From contig NZ_CP053435.1 of the NCBI RefSeq assembly GCF_013127955.1, positions 4,650,001 to 4,714,000 of the forward strand: a stretch of 64,000 bases of DNA, given 5' to 3'. A program made the translations under genes and the position numbers. This DNA is from Spirosoma taeanense (GTDB taxonomy: Bacteria > Bacteroidota > Bacteroidia > Cytophagales > Spirosomataceae). Positions 9,322 to 18,207 of the stretch are shown here, piece after piece (positions within the stretch are counted from its first letter, which is position 1; each line of letters opens with the position of its first letter). Under the pieces are notes generated by a model that made no database searches, was not told the DNA's origin, and worked only from the letters and a program-made list of their open reading frames with translations.

Positions 9322-9567
9322 TTTTAAGTCTGATAAAACAGTTGTCGATCGTCAAATAAGGCAAAGATTGCCCGGCACGTGTTGCCCGGCCAAAATTAGG
9401 AAAAACGCATCGGGCTACCTACCGAAAGCTACACTCCCTCCTCTATAACCGCTTTATCATTTATTTATAAAATTTTTTCTTAACAATATTCTATTTCTGG
9501 TAGTTGTCGTTATAATTGTGAGCAAAACAATAGTTGCTTTAACAAGTAATTATTTTTCATCACGCAG

Positions 9568-10746
9568 ATGCCTTTTTATCATTCACTCGGTCAGATTCCA
9601 GCTAAGCGGCACACGCAGTTTGCCATGCCGAACAAGGCTGGATTGTATTACGAACAACTGTTCGGAACCATCGGCTTCGATGGCATGTCGTCGCTGCTGT
9701 ATCATATTCACCGCCCGACCATGGTTCGCGAAGTTCTGGAAAGCGTGGACGTAACGCCAAAGCTGGCTGTGGCGAAGAATATGCTGGCGCGTAAGTTGAT
9801 CGGCTTTAAGGTTGAGCCAATTATAACCACTGCGCCCGACGATTTTCTGGAGAGTCGGGTGCCGCTGCTGGTCAACAACGATCTCATCATCGGGCTGGCG
9901 GCTCCGCGCCGGGGCCTGACAACGTATTTCTATAAAAATGCCGATGCCGATGAGCTGCTATTTGTTCATCGCGGCTCAGGGCGGCTCCGGACGCTGTTTG
10001 GCTCACTCGACTTTGGTTATGGCGATTATCTGGTCATCCCGCGCGGCATGATCTATCAGATTGAGTTCGAGACTTCCGAGCAGCCGCGGTTATTATACGT
10101 GGAGTCGCACTCGCCTATCTATACGCCCAAACGGTACCGCAACCACTTCGGGCAGATGCTCGAACACGCGCCGTTCTGCGAACGCGATATTCGGCGGCCG
10201 CAGAGCCTCGAAACCCACGACGAAATCGGCGATTTTTTGATTAAAATCAAGAAACAGGGCGCCTTGCACTCGCTGGTTTACGCCAGCCACCCGTTTGATG
10301 TGGTTGGCTGGGATGGCTACAATTATCCGTATGCGTTCAACATCCAGAATTTTGAACCCATTACGGGTCGGGTGCATCAGCCGCCCCCAGTCCATCAGAC
10401 CTTCCAGACCGATACGTTCGTGGTCTGTTCGTTCGTGCCGCGCCTGTTCGATTACCACCCCAAGGCGATTCCGGCGCCCTATAATCACTCGAACATCGAC
10501 TCCGACGAGATGATCTATTACGTTGACGGCGATTTCATGAGCCGCAACGACATTGCGCCCGGTCACATTACACTGCATCCGGGCGGCATACCACACGGTC
10601 CGGCTCCCGGCGCCATGGAGCGCAGTATTGGCAAGAAAGAAACCGTTGAATATGCGGTCATGGTCGATACGTTCCGGCCGCTCATGATTACCGAGCAGGC
10701 CCTGGCCATTGACGATGGAACGTACTACAAATCGTGGCTGGAGTAA
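9568..10746 (+). CDS. hmgA: Homogentisate 1,2-dioxygenase
   Basis: A 392-residue cupin-fold enzyme. The iron ligands expected from the family are visible as His and Glu in NHSNIDSDEMIYY and His in HPGGIPHGP; the N-terminal cupin half contains ADELLFVHRGSGRL and GDYLVIPRG. The reaction opens the ring of homogentisate with O2 to form maleylacetoacetate, the third step of tyrosine degradation after hydroxyphenylpyruvate dioxygenase. It is the first gene of a same-strand cluster with hppD (58 bp gap), phenylalanine hydroxylase, a MarR regulator and fumarylacetoacetase. About 245 bp of AT-rich non-coding DNA precede it and should contain the promoter, which I could not pin down. Confidence 0.95.
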   Translation: MPFYHSLGQIPAKRHTQFAMPNKAGLYYEQLFGTIGFDGMSSLLYHIHRPTMVREVLESVDVTPKLAVAKNMLARKLIGFKVEPIITTAPDDFLESRVPLLVNNDLIIGLAAPRRGLTTYFYKNADADELLFVHRGSGRLRTLFGSLDFGYGDYLVIPRGMIYQIEFETSEQPRLLYVESHSPIYTPKRYRNHFGQMLEHAPFCERDIRRPQSLETHDEIGDFLIKIKKQGALHSLVYASHPFDVVGWDGYNYPYAFNIQNFEPITGRVHQPPPVHQTFQTDTFVVCSFVPRLFDYHPKAIPAPYNHSNIDSDEMIYYVDGDFMSRNDIAPGHITLHPGGIPHGPAPGAMERSIGKKETVEYAVMVDTFRPLMITEQALAIDDGTYYKSWLE

Positions 10747-10804
10747 CTGGAAAACCAGAATTACGCGCTGTTACCCAAACCTGAACAACCATCAACAAAT
10801 CGTA

Positions 10805-11929
10805 ATGGAAGCCTTAGATCTTTTAGAACCTCAGTTAACCGACGATTTTCTGCCGCTCAACGGCACGGATTATCTGGAACTTTACGTCGGCAATGCCCGG
10901 CAGGCAGCGCATTATTTTCAGACGGCATTTGGCTTTCAGCCCGTTGCCCACGCCGGACTGGCCACGGGTCTACGCGACCGCGAATCCTACGTTGTGCAGC
11001 AGGGCAAAATCCGGCTGGTCCTGACCTCGCCCCTGCATGGCGACTCAGCAATTGGTCGGCACTTGGATCAGCACGGCGACGGCGTTCGGGTGGTGGCTCT
11101 GTGGGTCGACAACGCTACCAAAGCGTTTGAGGAAACCACCAGCCGGGGTGCCAGGGCGTTTATGGAGCCAACCCGCGAGCAGGATGAACATGGTTACGTG
11201 GTCCGGTCGGGCATTCATACCTACGGCGATACAGTGCATGTATTCGTTGAGCGGAACGACTATAGCGGCCCTTTCCTGCCCGGTTATGAAGCCTGGAATC
11301 CAGCCTATCGCCCGACTGATGTGGGCCTGAAGTACGTCGATCACATGGTGGGTAACGTGGGCTGGAATGAAATGAACAAATGGATGCAGTTCTATCAGGA
11401 CGTCATGGGGTTTCAGCAGCTCGTTTCGTTCGATGATAAAGACATCTCGACCGAATACACGGCCCTGATGAGCAAGGTCATGAGCAACGGCAATGGTCGG
11501 GTCAAATTCCCGATCAATGAACCTGCCGAGGGAAAGAAAAAGTCGCAGATTGAGGAATACCTCGATTTTTACGGTGGACCGGGCGTTCAGCACATTGCTG
11601 TTGCTACCGACAACATCGTTGAAACAGTGATGGCGCTGCGCGACCGGGGTGTTGAGTTCCTGACCGTGCCCGACACCTATTACGACGATCTGGCCAGCCG
11701 CGTCGGCCCCATTGACGAAGAGATTGCGACGCTCCGGCCGCTGGGCGTGCTGGTCGACCGGGACGACGAAGGCTATCTGCTTCAGATTTTCACCAAGCCG
11801 ATCTGTCCACGTCCAACGCTGTTTTTTGAAATCATTCAGCGCAAGGGCGCCCGCTCGTTCGGAAAAGGCAACTTCAAAGCGCTTTTCGAAGCCATCGAAC
11901 GCGAACAGGCCTTACGGGGAACATTATGA
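10805..11929 (+). CDS. hppD: 4-hydroxyphenylpyruvate dioxygenase
   Basis: A 374-residue protein from the ATG at 10805; the in-frame start at 10709 lies inside hmgA. Two vicinal-oxygen-chelate halves are present. The Fe(II) ligands are seen as His in VDHMVGNV, His in GVQHIAVAT and Glu near the C-terminus in RPTLFFEIIQRKG, and the C-terminal helix GKGNFKALFEAIEREQ is typical. The enzyme converts 4-hydroxyphenylpyruvate and O2 to homogentisate and CO2, feeding hmgA directly upstream. A stem-loop begins at its stop codon and separates it from the phenylalanine hydroxylase gene. Confidence 0.96.
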   Translation: MEALDLLEPQLTDDFLPLNGTDYLELYVGNARQAAHYFQTAFGFQPVAHAGLATGLRDRESYVVQQGKIRLVLTSPLHGDSAIGRHLDQHGDGVRVVALWVDNATKAFEETTSRGARAFMEPTREQDEHGYVVRSGIHTYGDTVHVFVERNDYSGPFLPGYEAWNPAYRPTDVGLKYVDHMVGNVGWNEMNKWMQFYQDVMGFQQLVSFDDKDISTEYTALMSKVMSNGNGRVKFPINEPAEGKKKSQIEEYLDFYGGPGVQHIAVATDNIVETVMALRDRGVEFLTVPDTYYDDLASRVGPIDEEIATLRPLGVLVDRDDEGYLLQIFTKPICPRPTLFFEIIQRKGARSFGKGNFKALFEAIEREQALRGTL

Positions 11930-11988
11930 TTTAGTGAATGAGCGATTGAGTGAATTAGGGTTAGCTCTTTTCACTCAATCACTAAATC
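11928..11988. repeat. Intercistronic GAGTGA-type hairpin
   Basis: GATTTAGTGA (11928-11937) pairs with TCACTAAATC (11979-11988), and TTGAGTGAA (11946-11954) pairs with TTCACTCAA (11970-11978), leaving an 8-nt bulge on the left arm. The sequence is built from short AGTGA/GAGTGA words and resembles the hairpin at 53475-53534. It could end or weaken transcription between hppD and the hydroxylase gene, or be a small dispersed intergenic repeat. Confidence 0.6.
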
Positions 11989-12006
11989 GCCAACTCACTC
12001 AATATC

Positions 12007-12732
12007 ATGATTCAGGATTATTCAAAATATACTGACGACGATCAGGCGGTCTGGAAACTCCTGTTCGAGCGGCAGATGGAGCGGTTACCCGGCCGGGCCA
12101 GTCAGGCGTATATGGACGGGATAATCGCGACGGGTTTTCCGAACGTGCGGATTCCGGACTTTGAACGGGATCTGAACCCGCGGCTGGCCCCGCTGACGGG
12201 CTGGCGCGTGGTAGCCGTGCCCGGACTGATTGGCAATCGCGAGTTCTTTGAACTCATGGCCGACCGCCGGTTTCCGGCAACGACCTGGCTACGCAGCCGC
12301 GATCAGCTCGATTACCTGCCCGAGCCCGATATGTTCCACGATACGTTCGGGCACGTGCCTGTGCTGACGAATCAGGCTTTCTGCGACTTTCTGGCGGCCC
12401 TGAGTCATATTGCTCTGCGGTTTGTCGATCACGAAGAAGCTATTGAGATGATTTCACGGCTCTACTGGTACACCGTCGAATTTGGGCTGATTCGGGAAGC
12501 CAATGGGCTGCGTATTTACGGCGGGGGCATCCTTTCATCGCCGGGTGAGACGATTTACAGCCTGGAAAGCGACGTCCCTAAACGAATACCGTATGACGTA
12601 GCTACGCTGCTTCAAACGCCCTATATCATTGATCATTTTCAGGAGCAGTATTTCGTGATCGATTCCTACGAGCAGTTGTACCACTCCGTGCCGGAGATCG
12701 AAGCGACGCTGGAGGGATTACTGGTTAGTTAA
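12007..12732 (+). CDS. phhA: Phenylalanine 4-monooxygenase (catalytic core only)
   Basis: A 241-residue aromatic amino acid hydroxylase. The 2-His-1-Glu iron site is visible: both His in FHDTFGHVP and Glu in YWYTVEFGLI. PGLIGNREFFELMADR and LRSRDQLDYLPEPD are further family segments. It uses tetrahydropterin and O2 to make tyrosine from phenylalanine, the entry to the pathway of the two upstream genes. It is short like other bacterial enzymes and lacks the N-terminal ACT regulatory domain of animal enzymes. Tyrosine or tryptophan hydroxylation cannot be excluded from sequence, but the gene context favours phenylalanine. Confidence 0.93.
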   Translation: MIQDYSKYTDDDQAVWKLLFERQMERLPGRASQAYMDGIIATGFPNVRIPDFERDLNPRLAPLTGWRVVAVPGLIGNREFFELMADRRFPATTWLRSRDQLDYLPEPDMFHDTFGHVPVLTNQAFCDFLAALSHIALRFVDHEEAIEMISRLYWYTVEFGLIREANGLRIYGGGILSSPGETIYSLESDVPKRIPYDVATLLQTPYIIDHFQEQYFVIDSYEQLYHSVPEIEATLEGLLVS

Positions 12733-12844
12733 CTAATTGGTCATTAGCTTCGCGGCAGTAAGTCGTCATTGGGTGTTGCATTACGTTTTACGTTGGCCAC
12801 GATGACGACAACTGCCGTAATGATAACCTATGCGCTTTTAGTCG

Positions 12845-13282
12845 ATGACCCATCCTTCTGATAACCGGGCTTATTTCTTCAAGATTGATACCACCATCAA
12901 GAAAATTCGTAATGCGCTGCAGAAGCAGTTCAACGATGCAGCCTTTGGTCTGACGGTCGATCAGTGGGTGGTTATCGATCACCTGTTTCGCAATCCGGGC
13001 ATCAGTCAGAATACCCTCTCGGAACTGACGACCAAGGATGCACCTACGGTTACCCGCATTATTGACCTGCTCTGCCAGAAGGGTCTGACCGAACGGCGCA
13101 TGGCCGACACCGACCGCCGAAAGTTTCTGGTGTATCTGACCGAAGCCGGCGAAGCAAAGCACGGCGAGGTGCTGCCGGTTGTATCGGCCATGCGCCGGAA
13201 GGGCTGGGGTAGTTTAAGCGATGAAGATTATCACCACCTCGTCCGGATTATGGATTCGATTTATCAGAATGTAAGCGAATGA
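12845..13282 (+). CDS. MarR family transcriptional regulator
   Basis: A 145-residue protein with the MarR winged helix: LTVDQWVVIDHLFRNPGISQNTLS then the recognition helix KDAPTVTRIIDLL and the wing RRMADTDRRKFLVYLTEAG. MarR proteins bind palindromic operators as dimers and are usually released by phenolic or aromatic ligands. It is embedded between the phenylalanine hydroxylase and fumarylacetoacetase genes, so regulation of this aromatic amino acid pathway is a reasonable inference. The 112-bp gap before it and the 69-bp gap after it may contain its operators, but I saw no convincing palindrome. Confidence 0.9.
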   Translation: MTHPSDNRAYFFKIDTTIKKIRNALQKQFNDAAFGLTVDQWVVIDHLFRNPGISQNTLSELTTKDAPTVTRIIDLLCQKGLTERRMADTDRRKFLVYLTEAGEAKHGEVLPVVSAMRRKGWGSLSDEDYHHLVRIMDSIYQNVSE

Positions 13283-13351
13283 TTGCCAACCGGGGCTGGT
13301 TGTCAGCCCGGTTGACGTAAACACTAACTGACGGCCCGCGTTACTGACTCT

Positions 13352-14551
13352 ATGTACGGAATCTTCAGTTACGACATTGCCAGCCCCCGCGTTGGCTTCA
13401 AACACCGCGATCATATTCTTGATCTGGAAGTGGTCGGCCTGTTAGGCTATTTCAGCGAGCTGAATCTCGATCCGGCCGTATTTGCCCGACCTACGCTGAA
13501 CGACTTCATGAAGCTCGGTAAGCCTACCTGGCAGGCGGTGAACCACCGGATTAAAGACCTGCTTTCCAATGAAAACGTAGCGTTCGAGGGAGTTCACGAC
13601 CAGGTGCTTATTCGTGAGTCGCGGGCGATGATGCACCTGCCGGTACGTATCGGTGATTACACCGATTTTTACGCGGGGATTCACCATGCCGAAAACGTCG
13701 GGCGGATGTTTCGGCCGGATGGCGAGCCGCTGCTGCCGAATTACAAACAGATGCCAGTAGCCTACCACGGTCGGGCGTCATCCATTGTTGTGTCAGGCAC
13801 ACCCATTCGTCGGCCGCAGGGCCAATTTATGCAGGGTGGCAAACTGACGTTCGGACCATCGCAGGCGCTTGATTTTGAGCTGGAGCTGGGACTCATTATT
13901 GGTAAAGAATCCAGGTTAGGCCAGCCCGTATCCATCGCCGACGCGGAAGACTATGTTTTCGGCCTTGTGCTGTTCAACGACTGGTCGGCGCGTGACATTC
14001 AGCGGTGGGAGTATCAGCCTTTGGGACCTTTTCTGGGTAAAAACTTTGGCTCATCCATGTCGGCCTGGGTGGTACCGTTTGAGGATTTACATCCGTTTCG
14101 CGTTGAAAGTCCGAGGCAAGAGCCAGCCCTGTTGCCCTACCTGCAATCGTCCCCAACGGAAGGCACTATCTCAAACCATTTTGATTTAACCCTCGAAGTG
14201 CTTCTGAATGATGTGGTTATCAGCCAGACGAATGCCCGGTATTTATATTGGAGCTTTGCGCAGATGATCGCCCACCATACCGTCAACGGCTGTAACCTGA
14301 ACGTTGGCGATGTGCTGGCCTCCGGCACAATTTCAGGTACCGAACCCGGTTCGTATGGATCGCTGCTGGAGCTGAGCTGGAATGGCGAACGGCCGCTGGT
14401 GCTGCCGGGCGAGACTGCCGAGCCAGAGGGTAGAAAGCGAACATTTTTGCAGGACGGCGATACCGTTACGATGCGCGGCATTTCCATTAAACACGGCCAT
14501 ACCCTTAAGTTCGGCGAAGTAACCGGCACCATCCAGCCGTCAGCTCAATAA
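13352..14551 (+). CDS. fahA: Fumarylacetoacetase
   Basis: A 399-residue enzyme of the FAH family in its long, eukaryote-like form with an N-terminal SH3-like domain. Key residues known from mouse FAH are recognisable: Asp and His in DYTDFYAGIHHAENVG, the metal-binding glutamates in FELELGLIIG, and Asp, Arg, Gln and Lys in NDWSARDIQRWEYQ and GPFLGKNFGSS. It hydrolyses fumarylacetoacetate to fumarate and acetoacetate, the final step of tyrosine breakdown. It follows the MarR gene by 69 bp. A maleylacetoacetate isomerase, which would link HmgA to this enzyme, is not encoded in the window. Confidence 0.95.
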   Translation: MYGIFSYDIASPRVGFKHRDHILDLEVVGLLGYFSELNLDPAVFARPTLNDFMKLGKPTWQAVNHRIKDLLSNENVAFEGVHDQVLIRESRAMMHLPVRIGDYTDFYAGIHHAENVGRMFRPDGEPLLPNYKQMPVAYHGRASSIVVSGTPIRRPQGQFMQGGKLTFGPSQALDFELELGLIIGKESRLGQPVSIADAEDYVFGLVLFNDWSARDIQRWEYQPLGPFLGKNFGSSMSAWVVPFEDLHPFRVESPRQEPALLPYLQSSPTEGTISNHFDLTLEVLLNDVVISQTNARYLYWSFAQMIAHHTVNGCNLNVGDVLASGTISGTEPGSYGSLLELSWNGERPLVLPGETAEPEGRKRTFLQDGDTVTMRGISIKHGHTLKFGEVTGTIQPSAQ

Positions 14552-14613
14552 GTGATTTTTCGCCTTGACAACGTTCACTGGTGTCCGGGCGGCTCAATTT
14601 GTCGTTCACAATT

Positions 14614-15531
14614 ATGAAAACCATTAACCCGGCCGACGTAACACAACTGGAATTTTATCGCTACCTGACCGGCGCCATTGGCCCGCGTCCGATAGCTTTC
14701 GCCAGCACGGTTGATGCCGTTGGGCGCGTGAATCTAAGTCCATTCAGCTTCTTTAACGTATTTGGGTCGAATCCGCCGACGCTGGTTTTTTCGCCGAACG
14801 TAAACCGGCTGGGGCAGCAGAAAAATACGCTCGATAACCTGCACGAAGTTGCCGAAGTGGTAATTAACATTGTCAGTTACGCAATGGTGGAGCAGGTTTC
14901 GCTCGCCAGCGCCGAATACGAAAAAGGCGTAAATGAATTTGTTAAAGCAGGGTTTACAGAGGCTCAGTCCGATCGGGTGCGACCACCGCGAGTAGCTGAA
15001 TCGCCAGCCGCGTTTGAATGTATCGTCAAGCAGATCATCGCGACCGGCACGGGGCCGGGGGCCGCCAACCTGGTTATCTGTGAGGTAGTAACGGCCCACT
15101 TCCACGACGACATTTTCGGGGAAAACAACCTGATAGACCCCCGCAAGATTGACCTTATTGGCCGATTGGGCGCCGACTGGTACTGCCGGGCCAATGGCGA
15201 TGCGCTGTTTGAAGTGGCCCGCCCGAAAGTAGGCATTGGCGTAGACGGCATTCCGGCCGACATTCGTAACAGCGCCATTTTGACGGGTAACGACTTGGGG
15301 AAATTAGGCAGCTTTCCCACCATGCCCACCCCTGAGGAAATCCGCCAGTATCAGGCGACGGGCATACTGAACGAGTTAGTTGACGAAGCCCATTACGGCT
15401 GCCAATACCTGCCCGATTTGCTGCATCTGCGAGCCAAACAACTGCTGACGGCCAACAACATTCGGGAAGCCTGGCTGACACTGCTCCAAACCAGCCTCAT
15501 TGCCAATCCGGTTGAAGGTCATCGGCAATAA
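14614..15531 (+). CDS. Flavin reductase family protein
   Basis: A 305-residue protein starting at the ATG at 14614, preferred over a GTG at 14581. The N-terminal half is a split-barrel FMN-binding domain: GAIGPRPIAFASTVDA, VNLSPFSFFNVFGSNPP and LVFSPNV are the usual flavin-contacting segments, with EVVINIVSYAM after them. The C-terminal roughly 100 residues are extra relative to short flavin reductases. The family includes NAD(P)H:flavin reductases and flavin-dependent oxidoreductases. It lies 62 bp after fahA, so it may belong to the aromatic pathway; its exact reaction is unknown. Confidence 0.88.
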   Translation: MKTINPADVTQLEFYRYLTGAIGPRPIAFASTVDAVGRVNLSPFSFFNVFGSNPPTLVFSPNVNRLGQQKNTLDNLHEVAEVVINIVSYAMVEQVSLASAEYEKGVNEFVKAGFTEAQSDRVRPPRVAESPAAFECIVKQIIATGTGPGAANLVICEVVTAHFHDDIFGENNLIDPRKIDLIGRLGADWYCRANGDALFEVARPKVGIGVDGIPADIRNSAILTGNDLGKLGSFPTMPTPEEIRQYQATGILNELVDEAHYGCQYLPDLLHLRAKQLLTANNIREAWLTLLQTSLIANPVEGHRQ

Positions 15532-15613
15532 GGATTACGTTGAGCGCTCCCCTGTATTCGAACAAGCGTTACGTTTATCCGTTCTAAGGAGACAACAAAC
15601 GCTACTCAAGAAC

Positions 15614-16204
15614 ATGAAATCCAACCGAGTAACCGCTCTCCTGCTCGTTGGCCTTATCCTAAATTACGGCTGCTCATCGCGTAACGACAGCACCGAAAAG
15701 GCAGAAAAAATCAATGCCGAACGTATTGATAAACAGGCCGTGGCCATCAGTAGCGATGCCAAAGATGAGGCCAAGGGCGTAACCAAAAACATGGTTGAAC
15801 TGGCGAACAGCAGCCAGACCGAGTATGAACTGAGTAAACTAGCTGTTCAGAAGGCGAGTAATCCGCAGGTAAAGATTCTGGCCCGACAGATCATGACCGA
15901 CCATCAGCAGGGAGACAGGGAACTCCAGAACCTGGCTAAGCTGATGAACGTGGTCTTGCCGGTTGGTTTATCGAATGACAGCAAAAATCAGGTGGGCCGA
16001 TTAAGCGACATGCGCACCAGCACGGAGTTTGATCTCCAGTACCTCGACTACATGACCAGCGTGAACGACGACGCGCTCGATATTGCCGATGACCTCCGGG
16101 ATGATGCCCCAACCGATGCCGTCAAGACCTACGCCAAAAAGGTGCTTAACAACGATAAGAAGCATAAAGAACAGGCAAAACAGCTCCGAAAGGCGCTGGA
16201 TTAA
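15614..16204 (+). CDS. DUF4142 domain lipoprotein
   Basis: A 196-residue protein from the ATG at 15614, chosen because it begins a clean signal peptide (MKSNRVTALLLVGLILNYG) with lipobox Cys at about 20; in-frame starts farther upstream lie inside the flavin reductase gene. The body is the helical, ferritin-like DUF4142 domain (about 60-190), with LAVQKASNPQVKILARQIM and FDLQYLDYMTSVNDDALDI. DUF4142 proteins are periplasmic or outer-membrane lipoproteins of unknown function. Gene order suggests the last gene of the strand block, ending at the hairpin 16211-16250. Confidence 0.9.
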   Translation: MKSNRVTALLLVGLILNYGCSSRNDSTEKAEKINAERIDKQAVAISSDAKDEAKGVTKNMVELANSSQTEYELSKLAVQKASNPQVKILARQIMTDHQQGDRELQNLAKLMNVVLPVGLSNDSKNQVGRLSDMRTSTEFDLQYLDYMTSVNDDALDIADDLRDDAPTDAVKTYAKKVLNNDKKHKEQAKQLRKALD

Positions 16205-16210
16205 GCAAAA

Positions 16211-16250
16211 CAGAGCCAGTTCCGTTGTATGCATTTAGGTACTGGCTCTG
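16211..16250. terminator. Bidirectional terminator hairpin
   Basis: Ten-bp perfect arms CAGAGCCAGT (16211-16220) and ACTGGCTCTG (16241-16250) around a 20-nt loop, with A-rich flanks on both sides. It separates the convergent DUF4142 and gamma-glutamyltransferase genes. Confidence 0.7.
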
Positions 16251-16257
16251 CTAAAAC

Positions 16258-18063
16258 CTAATAGCCACGAGCTGTATTGTCGGCCCTTGGATCAGAGGCT
16301 CCCTCGAAAGATCCGTCTGGCCGAACCAGCACGCAATCCATCCGACCCAGGGTATTGGTTAGCCGTTCCAGCACGTAACCGCGACTCTGCATGGCCTGAA
16401 TCGTTGCGTCGGAGAAGGCTCCGTTCTCAAAAATCGTTTTATCAGGCAACCACTGGTGGTGAAACTTCAGCGCGTTGACCGCCTGCTGCATTGTCATCCC
16501 GTGCTCAATTACGTTTAGGATCGTCTGGTATACCGACGTAATAATCGTAGAGCCGCCCGGCGTTCCAACCACCATAAACAGCTTCCCATCCTTCTCCAGA
16601 ATCGTCGGCGTCATGGACGACAGCATCCTCTTGTTGGGCGCGATGGCATTCGCCTGATTACCAATCAGTCCAAACATATTCGGTACGCCCGGCTTTACGC
16701 TGAAATCGTCCATCTCGTTGTTCATAAAGAACCCGGCTCCACCCACCACCACGCGGCTGCCGTAACCGCCGTTCAGCGTAGTGGTTATACTCACAGCGTT
16801 GCCTTCTTTGTCAACAACGGAGAAGTGGGTAGTTTCGAGACTCTCGTAGCCCGGAATCGTGCCACCCTTCACGGCCCGGCTGTCGGTGGCTTTGGCAAAC
16901 GAAAAGTCGGTCCAGCGGGTGCGGAGGTAATCCGGGCTGATTAGTTTATCCACCGGCACATTCACAAAATCGGGATCACCCAGAAATTTGGCCCGGTCGG
17001 CATACACGCGCCGTTCGGCTTCAATCATGACCTGCGCGGTGCTGTCGCGGTTCCAGCCCCACCGACGTAATGGAAAGGGCTCGGTAAAGCGCATCAGCTG
17101 AATGAGCGCAACACCCCCGCTGGAGGTTGGCGGCATCGTAATGACGTTGTAATTTTTGTATTTCGCCTGAAGCGGATTACGCCAGACAGCGTGGTAATTT
17201 CGCAGATCCTCTTCGGTAATCAGTCCGCCCCCGCGCTGCATTTCTTCGGCTAACAGCCGCGCCGTTTCGCCTTCGTAGAAACCCGCCCGTCCCTGCGCCT
17301 GAATGCGCTGCAGCGTTTGGGCGAGATCGGCTTGCACTAGTATATCGCCTTTGTGCCAGGTTGTCGTATCGGTCGGGAGCAGGCTTTTCAGGAAATAAGG
17401 CTTGCCGGGATTAATGGTATTCAGGTCTGTTTTGATCCGGTTCAGGCCGAGGGCGTCGCGCACTGTCAGGGCAAATCCTTTCTGAGCCAGATCAACGGCC
17501 GGTTGCAGCACCTGCGCCCACGGCAGTTTCCCAAATCGTTTGTGCGCTTCAACCATCCCATCGACCGAGCCCGGTACGCCACTCGCCAGATGGCCGCTGA
17601 TACTGAGGCCCGGCCGAACGTTACCCAGCGAGTCGAGATACATATTCTGCGTGGCCCGGCCGGGTGCTTTTTCGCGGTAGTCGAGCGTAAAAGCTTTTCC
17701 GGCATTGTCGCGGTAAACCATGAAACCGCCCCCGCCAATGTTGCCCGCGCCGGGATAGACCACCGCCAGAGCAAACTGAACCGCTACGGCCGCATCCACC
17801 GCATTACCACCGGCCTGCAGGATGGTCAGCCCGACCTGCGACGCTTCGGGATGCGCCGACGCCACCATGCCGTTCCGCCCGATTACGCCCTGCCGGTCGG
17901 AGAAGAACGGCTTTACGGTTGGGTCTTCGTCACGGTACTGATAAACCCCCTGACTTTGGCTGACTTTTGAATCGGCTGAGCCAGAGGGCGACTGTGTTTT
18001 ACAGGACGCGATGGCTAGAGCGATGAAAAGAGAAGCCGAGTAAAGAGCAATGCGTTTTTCCAT
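16258..18063 (-). CDS. ggt: Gamma-glutamyltransferase
   Basis: A 601-residue Ntn-hydrolase precursor. The autoprocessing and nucleophile threonine is visible at the start of TTHFSVVDKEGNAVS (about residue 400), followed by TTTLNGGYGSRV; the conserved GGGFMVYRD lies near residue 110 and MTPTILEKDGK with GTPGGSTIITS near 500. The enzyme is cleaved into large and small subunits and transfers or hydrolyses gamma-glutamyl groups such as that of glutathione. The N-terminus has a signal peptide with a lipobox-like IASC at about 20, so the enzyme is probably an exported lipoprotein. It is monocistronic. Confidence 0.95.
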   Translation of the reverse strand: MEKRIALYSASLFIALAIASCKTQSPSGSADSKVSQSQGVYQYRDEDPTVKPFFSDRQGVIGRNGMVASAHPEASQVGLTILQAGGNAVDAAVAVQFALAVVYPGAGNIGGGGFMVYRDNAGKAFTLDYREKAPGRATQNMYLDSLGNVRPGLSISGHLASGVPGSVDGMVEAHKRFGKLPWAQVLQPAVDLAQKGFALTVRDALGLNRIKTDLNTINPGKPYFLKSLLPTDTTTWHKGDILVQADLAQTLQRIQAQGRAGFYEGETARLLAEEMQRGGGLITEEDLRNYHAVWRNPLQAKYKNYNVITMPPTSSGGVALIQLMRFTEPFPLRRWGWNRDSTAQVMIEAERRVYADRAKFLGDPDFVNVPVDKLISPDYLRTRWTDFSFAKATDSRAVKGGTIPGYESLETTHFSVVDKEGNAVSITTTLNGGYGSRVVVGGAGFFMNNEMDDFSVKPGVPNMFGLIGNQANAIAPNKRMLSSMTPTILEKDGKLFMVVGTPGGSTIITSVYQTILNVIEHGMTMQQAVNALKFHHQWLPDKTIFENGAFSDATIQAMQSRGYVLERLTNTLGRMDCVLVRPDGSFEGASDPRADNTARGY

Positions 18064-18207
18064 ACGGACTTTCGGTTAGGCGGTTGTAATCCCCTAAACT
18101 ACAAAATAGGTTTATCCGAACGACTCAGACAGTCAGAACATCGGAAGTATAGCTGCGGCACAGCCCATCTTTTATCGAAAAATGGTATTTTTCAACAAAA
18201 AAAGCCT

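Noticed and set aside
11928-11988. Considered as CRISPR or REP array
   Set aside because: Only one hairpin of short words with no regular repeat-spacer pattern.
17353-17970. 205-codon plus-strand frame inside ggt
   Set aside because: It is antisense to the gamma-glutamyltransferase large subunit and has no family features.
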